Below, in pieces: positions 12,861 through 22,469 of a stretch of DNA of 64,000 nucleotides. The position numbers were made by a program, and so were the translations under genes. Origin of the DNA: Tipula vernalis (taxonomy: Eukaryota; Arthropoda; Insecta; Diptera; Tipulidae); the NCBI GenBank assembly GCA_958295665.1, contig OY282558.1, positions 137,868,577 through 137,932,576 of the forward strand. Reading direction: 5' to 3'. The notes beneath the pieces are model-generated. The model saw only the letters and a program-made list of their open reading frames with translations. It did no database searches and was not told where the DNA came from. Every line of letters starts with the position of its first letter. Position 1 is the stretch's first letter.

Positions 12861-13833
12861 CGTTATTAAGCGTTGATTGCCGCTTTTAAAAAAATATCAT
12901 ATTCCACCCCAATACAAATAAGTCCATTTTAAGTGAAAATATACCTTACCTTATCGGTCTTAATGGTTTTATTACAAAATTCACAATTTTCATTGATTTT
13001 GAATGATAGCTGTCAAAAGCAATTTTAACCTGTACTGCCATATTGATCAGGTATTCCTGCCTCTTTCGGGGTTCAGTTTATTCACTCTTGATTAACATGT
13101 CTCTTGCTCATTTTGTTGAACCCTGTGTTTCTAATTTCCGATCTAATTGATCTGATCGATCTGAGTACTAAAAAGCTACGTAAAAACAAAAAATTTTAGT
13201 ACTCAGATCGATTAAATCCGAAATAAGAAAGACAGTATTAGACTGTGTCCGAAGGCTGTGATAAATATTTTTCAGTACTTATTTGAAAAATATTCCCCTA
13301 CATTGGGAAATTTTCAGAGCAGAGTTGCGTTTATTTTGTATTTTCGTTAAAAATAATTATTTTAAATTTTTTTGTTGTGTTATTGTAATTAATACAAATA
13401 ATCTGGAATGCCAAAATGTTGACACTGCGAGGATTCGAAATGTTATACTCATCAGTATTATCTGAGTTGAACAGATAACTCAAGGCTAAATTGTAGCGGC
13501 TGTGTTGATTTGAACTAAAAATAATCCGTCCAATTTATTTAAGACATAGGATCTTTTACCATTTAAGGGAAAGGGATAACTGAGGTTTGAGGACGAAGTG
13601 TACCGGCAGTGCTAATTAATACTCCATTTTGTACGTTATTTTTTTTTGGTCAATTATGTATACTCTATGACGAATGTGCTCCTGCTCAAAATATGGTGTA
13701 CCAAAATTTATGTATCAATAAATAAATAAAATAAATAAAAAACGTATAATTTGATCGTAAATATTGGTGAGCCAGTCAAATTAAATAATCGTGAAAGTTT
13801 CAGTTGTAAAATTTTACTATTCCAAATTTCATT
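12861..13833. other. Non-coding stretch upstream of the BEL element, with a hairpin
   Basis: No gene is seen. At 13155-13173 and 13194-13212 there is a perfect 19-bp inverted repeat, ATCGATCTGAGTACTAAAA and its complement, around a 20-base spacer. Weaker pairing extends outward, so this may be a very short MITE. Just before 13834, the phrase ATTGGTGAGCCAGTC resembles the primer-binding/leader region of BEL elements, but no 5' LTR matching the 3' LTR at 17.9 kb is visible. Confidence 0.45.
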
Positions 13834-15060
13834 ATGTCCAGAGACAAATAAAGCGGTTAAACCAGTCAAATAAGATATTTCTCGAATCACTAACTGAATT
13901 GACTGAATTTATGCAAAACAAACTATCTTCATCCTCCATTGCTCAAATTAAATTGCGTTTGTCCGATTTGATTAGGGATTACACTTCATTCCAGGATTAT
14001 CAGTTAGACTTAGAAACATTGGATGAAACACAAGTAGATTCAGACATTCGTTCAACGGTCAGTCGATACTATTACGAATTACGGCCTGCATTAGAAGAAA
14101 GGCTTGATGAGCTTAAAATCAAAAAAGGAACATATCCATCTATGCAGCCTGACACGCTGTCCTTTATTCCAAAGCTTCCTGAGATTATGCTTGATACTTT
14201 CTATGGTGAAATAACCAAATGGAAAGGCTTCATTGAGTCATTTGACAATCACGTCCATAATAACCCAAAACTGAATGATTTAACGAAATTACAATATCTA
14301 AAGCACTCAGTAATGGGTATTGCGTGAAAGGCTTTTGAAAATTTAGATTTTGTATCAGCCAATTATGAAGAAGCTCGACGTTTACTTTTCGAACGGTTTG
14401 ATAAACCTATTCAAATAACAGAAGAGCATATCAAATCATTATTTTCGATTAAACCTCTGGATAAAGCAACATCAGTTAACCTATTAAACTTAGTAGATGA
14501 ATTTAACTCACACATAAGGTCCTTGAATAAATTGAAGCGACCAGTTCAATATTGGGATGATCTACTCGTGCCTTTAATGTACACTAAGCTGGATCCAGAC
14601 ACGAAAGTGAGATGGAGAGATGAAGCACCTCGCAATGCTTTTCCCACCTTCAAGGACATTTGTTCCTTCATACAAATTCGTAGCAACAAAATTGAGATGT
14701 GTAAAGCCAACTTCGGCTCGTCACCAGCAACCTCAACGAAATTGCAAAGGCAACATAAGCCAAGTCAACCAAACCAAGTCCAACGAACTGCTACAGTCTT
14801 TACAACCACCAAAAATTATCATTGTGAGTTGTGTAAGAAAGTTGGTCATTCGATTCTGAGGTGTTATCAGTTTTTAGCAGTTTTCAGCTGACGAACGTAA
14901 TCAGTTTTCAGTTGACGAACGTATAAATTGCCTTAGATCATCACACACCCTAGCTCAATGCAGCAGTCAAGAGAACTGCCGGGTATGTAAATCAAGGCAT
15001 CACACCCTTCTTCACGTAAACTGGAAGACATTAAACAATTCAAATCAGCCCACAAACTAT
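13834..15060 (+). pseudogene. BEL/Pao gag (DUF1759-type) with zinc knuckles, broken
   Basis: This is the gag part of a BEL/Pao LTR retrotransposon, which would form the particle that packages element RNA. The likely start is the ATG at 13834 (MSRDK), after which the frame shifts. The N-terminal coiled-coil-like region (about 13840-14160) is followed by the DUF1759 core with FYGEITKWKGFIESF. The frame is stopped by TGA at about 14325, then continues as KAFENLDFV and later YWDDLLVPLMYTKLD and WRDEAP. A Cys/His knuckle reads CELCKKVGHSILRC, then a stop and a short insertion-like repeat of CAGTTTTCAGYTGACGAACG. A second cluster, CRVCKSRHHTLLH, follows. Frame breaks make it non-functional. Family assignment is confident from the order of domains and the downstream pol. 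Confidence 0.85.
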
Positions 15061-15600
15061 CATGGCGTGTTCATCATTTGATTTTCCGCTAGAACAGATC
15101 TCTCGGCACATTACGTCTACCAGCAAACCTAAATTTGTATTTTTAGCCACTGCGTTGGTCGATATTATAGACAGTCAAGGGCTAAAAATCACGGCTCGAG
15201 CAATTCTTGATTCAAGCTCTCAATTGAATTTTATAACGGAGGCATTCTCCAAAAGTATATGTAGGTATTGCATTGGGTACGTCATATGTCAATATAAGTG
15301 GTATCGGAGACACTCCAGCCAAATCTACTCAATGTACAAGTTTGGATGTTCGATCTCGCATAAACGAATTTTCATGTCCAATTCAAGCGCATATTATGCG
15401 CAAAATTTCCGAGTATCAACCTTCAATTAAATGTGATATTTCCAGTTGGCCAGTCCCAGCCAACATTAAACTCGCAGATCCACAGCTCTTCAAGTCATGA
15501 ACCATTGATCTTCTTTTGGGAGCAGAAGTGTATGGTCAACTACAATCGGTAGGACAGATTACACTAGGAAACGAACTGTCTATCTTATAAAACACAGTAT
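15061..15600 (+). pseudogene. BEL/Pao protease region, broken
   Basis: This region encodes the aspartic protease that would cleave the element's own polyprotein. The motif ARAILDSSSQLNFITEAFSK sits at about 15195-15256; the catalytic Asp codon is at 15209-15211. BEL/Pao proteases usually have DSGS at this point, so the glycine is replaced by serine. After about 15257 the frame shifts to SYVNISGIGDTPAKSTQC and continues as SWPVPANIKLADPQLFKS, a stop, then IDLLLGAEVYGQL. That is the standard BEL linker leading into RT. There are at least one frameshift and two stops before 15600. Confidence 0.8.
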
Positions 15601-16800
15601 TAGGCTGGGTAGTGATTGGTGGTACCACAGCTTCATCATTTTCTAGATGCAGTAATGTGGTGTCTACGTCTACTGAGTCTGATTCTCAACGTCTTGATGA
15701 TTTATTGGAAAAACTTTGGGAGAATGATCAATGCGAGACTACTAATAACAATGTGCTTCAAGGTAATATGGGTAATCGCCACTTCGTTGAAACATTTTCA
15801 AGAGACGAGTCGGGAAGGTTTGTGGTTAGGCTACCGTTTTCTAATTCTCCTTCCGTGTTAGGAGCGAGACGCGGATCTTCGTTCCGCCTACAATCAATTT
15901 ATGGCAGAGTATCAACAGTTGGGTCACATGGAATTGGTAGACCAAGTGAAAGAATCAAACTTCTATTTGCCCTATCTCTGTGTAGTGAAGGCTGAGTCAT
16001 CTTCTACCAAATTAAGAGTAGTGTTCGATGGCTCAGCAAAATCGTCAACAGGCTACTCATTGAATGATATTTTAATGACTGGACCTGTGGTGCAAAACGA
16101 ACTATTTTTTATATTAATTCGGTTTAGATCACATCGTTATGCATTCAGTGCGGACATTTGCAAAATGTACCGACAAATATTTCTTCACCCGAGCGACCAG
16201 CAATACCAGTATATTTTTTGACGGTACAATGTGGGCGAAGAATTGCGCATTTACAAATTAAATACTGTTACCTACGGTACTACTACAGCTCCTTTTTTGG
16301 CTACTCGTTCTCTTCTACAATTAGCGTTGGAAAACCAACATAAAAATCCATTCGTTAGCTCAGCCATCCAAAATGATATATACGTCGATGACTTATTATC
16401 TGGGTCCAATTGTGTTAAGGACGCGATAAGATTGAAATTTACTATCTCGTCTATTTTACATTCAGCAATGAAAGATCGAGAATTAATGGTGCCAATTGAT
16501 GATGATCACTTATTTGGTATAAAAACGTTGGGTCTGTATTGGTAGCCAGAGCTCGACCATTTCAATGTTCAAGTGGCTACAGCAGTTGGCCAAACAAAAA
16601 TCATAAACAAACGAATCGTTATTTCCGAGCTAGCAAGTATTATCGATCCCAATGGCTTTGTTGCACCATCTGTAGTGTTGGGAAAAATTTACAGAAACTA
16701 TGGGCGTTGAAGATTCATTGGGATGAAAGCCTTCCAATGGATCATCATACGTACTGGATGAATTATTTGCAGAACTTGTCTGATCTGAACAGAGTAAAAA
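15600..16800 (+). pseudogene. BEL/Pao reverse transcriptase, broken
   Basis: This is the RT domain of the same element, which would copy its RNA into DNA. The entry segment reads LGWVVIGGT and later RFVVRLPF. A frameshift near 15865 leads to the frame with YQQLGHMELV, LRVVFDGSAKSS and FSADICKMYRQIFLHP. A stop at about 16220 follows, then LNTVTYGTTTAPFLATR and the catalytic YVDDLLSG (TAC GTC GAT GAC at 16381-16392). The YVDD box is intact, but the ORF is interrupted by the stop at 16220, a stop at 16543 and frame changes around 16540-16780. ASIIDPNGFVAPSVV marks the post-RT region. Relative to the family, the domain order is complete and the damage looks like neutral decay. Confidence 0.9.
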
Positions 16801-17111
16801 TACCTCGACCCTTTTTCAATTCATGTCGAGATCCACAACGCATACAGTTGCATGGCTTCGCTGACGCCAGTGAAAAGGCGTATGGGGCTGCAGTGTATGT
16901 GCGGTTCCATAACACAAAAAAATTTGTTGTCACTCTATTATGTTCAAAATCACGGGTAGCACCACTTAAACAACATACTTTATCGCGACTTGAACTCTGT
17001 GCGGCATTGTTGTTAGTTAAACTCATATCTCAGTTGTCAGAGATTATAAATTTTAAAATAGAGGACTATGTTTACTGGACTGATTCTATGATATGTCTGA
17101 TTAACACCTAA
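16780..17111 (+). pseudogene. BEL/Pao RNase H region, truncated
   Basis: The RNase H-like segment, which removes RNA from the RNA-DNA hybrid, reads QLHGFADASEKAYGAAVYVR, then SRVAPLKQHTLSRLELCAAL, and ends at WTDSMICLINT followed by TAA. In BEL elements the text after WTDS normally continues for about 50 residues before the SxLWWxGPxFL box. Here that box (SSLWWDGPLFL at about 17122-17155) follows almost directly, so an internal deletion has removed the intervening part. Acidic residues of the active site are visible in ADAS and TDS. Confidence 0.85.
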
Positions 17112-17877
17112 ATCACTAATATCCTCTAGCTTATGGTGGGATGGCCCTTTGTTTCTAACAATGGCGGATGAAGTCTGGAATGGTAAAAAGGTTACGTTTG
17201 GGGAAGGGATAATTATTTCAGAACAACGAAAGTTTGTGAGCACACTTGCGGCAGACGTTGACGATACTCTCGGTCGTATTCACGCACGAAATTGCTGTAA
17301 AACGATTTGCAATTCAATGGCGTTTGTAGCTCGTTTAATTCGTAATGCACAACAACCGTCTGAGAAAAATTCATGTCCATTAACATCAGACTATTTAGAC
17401 ACCGGTTTAAAGTTGACGCTGAGGTCTGTGCAGAAAACATCATTTCCGGAAATTTACAACGGGATGACTAACGAAAATTACAATATACGGGACCCTGCAC
17501 TCAAATCAATATCGCTGTTTTTTGATAAAGATAAATTACTTCGTGTTGGTGGACGGCTGAGATTTTCATCCTTATCGTACGTATTTTGGGCGAGATGGTC
17601 CAAAAAATACCTGCAGCAATTGCAACATCGTTTTCGGTGGCAGAAGCCAACTATTAATATTCCAGAAGGCACAGTAGTCATTATAAAGGACGACAACTTT
17701 CCACCATTAAAACGGAAGTTCGGCAGAATCATTTCTCAACATCCTGGAGCTGACGGTTTAATCCGAGTTGTGTCAGTTAAAACCGCCTCAGGAATTCTGA
17801 AGCGGGCAATTACCAGCCTTTGTCCACTTCCAGTCAACATTGATCATACAACTGATCAAGGCGGGGGAGAATGTTAA
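17112..17877 (+). pseudogene. BEL/Pao integrase region lacking the catalytic core
   Basis: An open frame of about 240 codons runs from the LWWDGP box to TAA just inside the 3' LTR. It covers the pre-integrase linker and the start of the N-terminal integrase region, KDKLLRVGGRLRFSSLSY. It then jumps straight to FWARWSKKYLQQLQHRFRW (about 17584-17640), which belongs to the C-terminal DUF5641-like domain. The end of that domain is also present, ending VNIDHTTDQGGGEC. The whole zinc-binding HHCC region and the D,D,E catalytic core are missing (normally some 300 residues), yet the reading frame is kept across the deletion at about 17570-17583. The element therefore cannot integrate by itself. The stop codon lies in the TGTTAA that begins the LTR, as is usual for BEL elements. 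Confidence 0.85.
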
Positions 17878-18145
17878 CCACCAGATGAAAAAATTCATTG
17901 TAGAAAGTCGTATCTGACTGAGGGTTGGGCAACTGTATTTTTATTTTTATGTATTTTATGTGCTAGTGCACATTACCGATGCACAATTGTACTTGTTGTT
18001 TTTGCAACAACAGTACAAATATGTGAGAATGGTATTTATTTTTTTTTAGTAAAGTTTAAGATAAACAAAAAGAAACTAATAAGATATAAAAGTTTTGTTT
18101 GAGTTTTATTCAACGGGAGAGGAAAATACTCCAATCCCATTAACA
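17872..18145 (+). repeat. BEL/Pao 3' LTR
   Basis: The 274-bp segment begins TGTTAA and ends TTAACA, a 6-bp terminal inverted repeat of the TG..CA type. It lies directly after the GGCGGGGGAGAA purine run (the polypurine tract) and the stop codon of pol. A TATAAA box lies at 18085-18090. I cannot find the matching 5' LTR upstream of 13834, so boundaries rest on the TGTTAA/TTAACA pair and the polypurine tract only. Confidence 0.75.
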
Positions 18146-18465
18146 CTCCGCCTACTTTGCGGGTCAACCTCGATTTAGCTAATCCCTTTGTTTTTGCATA
18201 GAAACTTAAACTAGTTTAGCTAAATCGGATTTACTAAACCACAGTCTGTCTAGGGTATAAGGAACCTTATATATATATGTTTAAAAGACACCCACTTCTT
18301 AAATTCTTTAAATTCTGTTTCTTTTCTAAATTTTGTAATTCTCAAATTCTTCTAGGTATGCGGTCCTTAGGCAAAAAGGATCTACAGTTTTTTCGTATAA
18401 ATAAACGTTGTGAAAATCTAATTTAAAAGTTTATTACTACGAATTATAGCTCAAGCGATTCGAGA
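18146..18465. other. Gap with a small inverted repeat
   Basis: No gene is recognised. The words CGATTTAGCTAA (near 18171) and TTTAGCTAAATCG (near 18217) form an inverted repeat with a spacer of about 35 bases. This could be the end of the next mobile element or a tiny MITE. Confidence 0.4.
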
Positions 18466-18469
18466 ATTG

Positions 18470-19425
18470 TCAAACTCAAAATGCATATTTATGCAATTGC
18501 TACATCTGCTTGACAGGCAGAAGTAAAGGACATTCTAAATCTGATGTAGCACCAGGGAAATTAAGAAATTTAAATAATGAAATAGGTTCGCATAGTGGAC
18601 AGTTTGGTTCTCTGCATAGTGGACAGTTTGGTTGTCTAAGATCTAAATTTAAAAAGCTTTCACTAGTTAATGTAAATAATAGAAAATCTAGCTCAATAAA
18701 ATTGTGTGATAAGTGCTTTCAACAAATATGTAAGTAGAGGAAATGAATTTAATAAAATATCTTCCACAAAGGGAGAAAGACAAAATTGCAACGTCAATTT
18801 TAACAAAAAAAGCAAAATTGCAAGATTCTAACCATAACGCTATTGAAATATGCACTGCAGAGGGCGTAAAAAACGAATAACCTTAGATAAGCATAGAAAG
18901 AAAGAAGTAAAATTTAATAAGGAAAAATTAGATAATTTAAAAGTAAACCCCGGAGCTTCAGTTAGGCGAATGAAAAAGCTTTCTAATTTTATAAGATCCA
19001 CGGCTGGTAGAAAATCTGTACCAAAGGAATATGAAAAACATACATCTGTAAAACGTAATACATTAAATGATGTGTATAAAACAGGAATTTTTGAATTTGA
19101 AATGGGAAATCAAAAAAAAAAATGAGAAAAAGGAAATACCTTTCGGATATGCGAATTGTGAAGTTATATTAGAAAATATTTTGGAAAAAAAGAAATTTAA
19201 TTGGTTACTATAAAATAAAAATCATGGCAGATGGAGGACAAGGTTTTTTTAAAGTATGGATGACAGTTCTGCCAGAAATGTATAGTGATAATGCGGATAA
19301 TGATGATATAGGCGAAGAATCCGAATGGGTGTCACAGAAAGCTGAATTGTACTCCGTATAGAAGAATCAGTGGGCAAAAAACCTAAGCTAACTAGTGTCC
19401 AAAGATTAATTATGATTAATTTTAG
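18470..19425 (+). pseudogene. Relic of an unclassified mobile-element ORF (MADGGQG type)
   Basis: Several plus-strand frames follow each other and look like one decayed protein. A first part contains two SGQFG copies and ends with KLCDKCFQQICK. A middle part (18850-19125) is Lys/Arg-rich, with NFIRSTAGRKSVPKEYEKH. A last part (about 19200-19420) reads KIMADGGQGFFKVWMTVLPE and, after a frame change, GKKPKLTSVQRLIM. I recall similar MADGGQGFFK..LPE and KLTSVxRLI segments in repeated uncharacterised insect proteins, but cannot assign a superfamily. At least three frame breaks or stops separate the parts. No terminal repeats were found. It is either a DNA transposon relic or a repeated host gene fragment. 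Confidence 0.5.
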
Positions 19426-19639
19426 ACCAACTTTTTTCGGCTTCCCACACACCGTGAGAGGGTCAAAAAATGGTTCAGACAAAAGTTTTTTTTTCGTAAA
19501 ATACGGATTCACCCAAAAAAAATTTAGGTAGCATTGAGAAAAAAACCAGTTTTCCTTGAAATAATGTTCAGAAGTCTCAAAATTCTTAAACAAAAAAATG
19601 TTATTGAAGTGTGTAATATATTTTTGCATCGAAGAATAC

Positions 19640-20115
19640 CGAGTTCTCTACGTATTCCCCAATACTCATTATTCATCAGCGACTAATGACTAGATAATCA
19701 GTAAATATTGAGTGAATAATGAGTTAAAAAAAGGGCGAATAATTGAGTGAATAAAAGGACAATTGAGTGAATAATGAGACAATTGAGTGAATAATTAGTC
19801 AATAACGAATGAGTAATAAGTGAATTCTTCACTGAATATAAATTAAATAACCAGTGAATAATGAGTAAAAAATCAGGGATGAGTAACTAGATAATGAGTG
19901 AATTATGAATGAATATTCAGTGAATAATGAAAGAATGGCGAGTGAATAAAAATTAAATTCATCATTCATCAGTGATTAAAGACTCAATAATAATTGAATA
20001 ATGAATGAATGAATAAAAAGTGAATATTCCAAGAATAATGAATGCTGAATGATTAATGAGTGAATAATGAGTGACTTCATCATTCATCAGTGAATAAAGA
20101 ATAAATTATGAGTGA
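19640..20115 (+). repeat. TGAATAATGAG minisatellite, array 1
   Basis: Imperfect copies of GTGAATAATGAGTGAATAA fill about 470 bases. It also contains the phrase TTCATCATTCATCAGTGA several times. The downstream flank (GCGTCAT..., then TTTTTAATTAAGAATAATAATAAAATTTCA) recurs after array 2. Confidence 0.85.
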
Positions 20116-20855
20116 AAAGCGTCATACGTCAAAAAAATAGAAACTGAACTAGATATATACGAGTAGTATGTGACTGTGGTTAAGCCGGAACTATCATCCA
20201 GACATGTAATAATTTTTAATTAAGAATAATAATAAAATTTCACACATCTAAATTTCGGTCCTTTTATTTCATCACCTGTAACCTCATTTACCACTACCAC
20301 TACCCGAATTTTGAATTGTTGCTTATTTCGCCTAGCCGAGATCTACCTATTCAAAATAAAGGTGATAAATTGTTATTAGAAATTGTAATGGAAATTGATT
20401 GAAACTGGCTAAATGTCATGATCTTCTGCAACTTGCAAAATACCGGTAATCTTGAAATTAGCACACTAATTAAACCCCATTGTATGTCAATTTAAAAAGT
20501 TTTAATGAAAATATATTTATTTTAATTAAATATAATAAAATCTTGGACTGGGATAACTTCAAACATGACTTTATGTGCCATAATTTTATTAGAATTCTCT
20601 GATTTAATTTTTTTCACATGCCTTAAATAGCGACTGAACAACAGTGATAATAATTAAGATTTTTTACAAAATTTCAAAATGTCCTTGTGCAGAAAAAGTC
20701 CAATAAGTCAACTGAAACGCTTACATTAAGAATGAAATGTTCTTCGCGAAAACTGTAGAACGTAAGAGTATTACAGGCAACGAAAGAAAGCTGAGGCGGC
20801 TTTTCCTCTTAGAGCTAAAGCCAAATCTCTATTGACGATACTAAAAGAAGAATAA
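20116..20855. other. Spacer between the two minisatellite arrays
   Basis: No gene is seen. The first 170 bases are the flank shared with array 2 (compare 21415-21600). The remainder is AT-rich unique-looking sequence without an open frame of note. Confidence 0.5.
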
Positions 20856-21420
20856 AGATTGAATAATGAGTAAACAATGAGTGGGTCATGAATGATTATT
20901 AGCTCGTTATCCAATCACCATTCATTAATTACTCATTGTTTATTAACTTATATTCACTTAATATCCACAGTTATTCACCGCTTACTAATCACTATTCACA
21001 CATTATTTCCTAATTTTTTACTGAATATTCACTCAATAATCAGACACTTTTCACTTATTATTTCCCAACACTCATCATTCATCAGTGAATAACGAGTAAT
21101 TAATGGGTGAATCATGAGAGAATAATGACTAGATAATTAGTGAATATTCACCCAGTAATGAACGAATAAATCAATGAAGTGTGAATAATTGTTGATTAAT
21201 TAATGAATCGTGGTTATGCTGAATGAAGAAGAAGGGAATTCTTTACAGAATATGTGGTGAATACTCAGTTTATAATGAGTAAATAATCAGTGAATAATAG
21301 AGAATAGCGATTGAATAATGAGTAAATACATTATTCTTTAGTGAATAATGACTGAATAATGATTTAATAATGGGTGAATAATCAATGAATATTGAGAATG
21401 AATAATGAGAGAAAAAGCGT
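20856..21420. repeat. TGAATAATGAG minisatellite, array 2, with an inverted central block
   Basis: The array uses the same word as array 1. It starts in the plus orientation (about 20856-20900), switches to the complementary orientation (TTATTCACTCATTATTC-like) across about 20905-21085, and returns to plus orientation until 21420. It ends in GCGTCACTTG and a flank with TTTTTAATTAAGAATATTAATAAAATTTCA, matching the flank of array 1. Confidence 0.8.
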
Positions 21421-22054
21421 CACTTGTGGCAAACTTAAAAACAGAGTTAGCTACATGCGAATGTGGTGAATTTGGAATTATCGTAAAAATCACAATTTTT
21501 TAATTAAGAATATTAATAAAATTTCAATCATCCCAATTTCTTTCCATTTATTTCACCAATCTATAACCTCATATAGGATTCCATTCCAGGCTATATCAGG
21601 AGGAAGCCGTAGCCATTTTTAAATAAGCGATATGGGGAAACAGTTTTAGATATTTTGGTAATTCAAATTTTGTACCTCAGAAATAACTTTATCGCTGTTT
21701 AATTGACATAAAATATGCGCATCACATATTCTCAAATTTCCAGTCGGATGTGTGCAGTGGAATTAACATATAACTTATTCATCAAAGGAGTTTTATATTT
21801 ACCAGGGTTTGTCCACAACATATTTTGATTATTTTAAATAACCAAACAATCTAAAGATCAAACTTTCACTCTTCCCTGTGGTCTAAATTTAGTTTGGTGG
21901 CGGATGGTGGGTGGCAGAGGAGGAGGGGGTGGCCCGGACCTCCAGACTAGCCTCCTGTGTGCGCGCCTAGTTTGGTTAGTAATAATTGAAGTGCAAAAAA
22001 TATTTCTTTAGCAAAGCTAAATAAGTAACAGTAAGGCAGACTTAAACGACATTC
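21421..22054. other. Flank and gap with a 70-bp GC-rich patch
   Basis: The left part repeats the flank of array 1. At 21898-21967 lies a strikingly GC-rich block (runs of GGTGG, GGAGG, GGGGG, then GTGCGCGCC). It is bounded on both sides by the same 8-mer TAGTTTGG (21890-21897 and 21968-21975). No coding frame is evident. Confidence 0.55.
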
Positions 22055-22437
22055 TGGGCCATGTTTCATAAACGCAATAAGTGAAAATCTGACAACTCGC
22101 CAACAATAATCTTCACTTAAATATTAAAGTCGAGATGTTTGAAATTTGTCATCTGAAACAAGATCAACATTTTATGTCGTTTTTTGATAACTGTCGACAT
22201 ACATATCAACGTTTTGAAAAAAGCCCAAAACCCGTCGACAAATATATTCTCTTCATAAATAGTTTACATTTTGAGATACTGTCAAACAAAAAAATTGACA
22301 ATATGTATATAGTATGTCAGAATTTTCGTGACAATTTTTCATTATTGTGTTTCACACAAATTTACTAATAACAGGCAAATTTTCACAATTTGTCAGTACT
22401 AACTTGTATCAATTGCGTTTTATGAAGCAGCTAACAA
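22055..22437. mobile_element. MITE with TTCATAAACGCAAT ends
   Basis: The left end GTTTCATAAACGCAAT (22063-22078) pairs as an imperfect inverted repeat with the right end ATTGCGTTTTATGAAGC (22412-22428). The 330-bp interior has several TTGTC/GACAA words in both orientations but no transposase. The 77-codon open frame inside is A/T-rich and unsupported. It lies directly beside the truncated end of the minus-strand gag. Confidence 0.6.
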
Positions 22438-22469
22438 ATACTGTCACAAAATTCACAAAAATTTAACAT

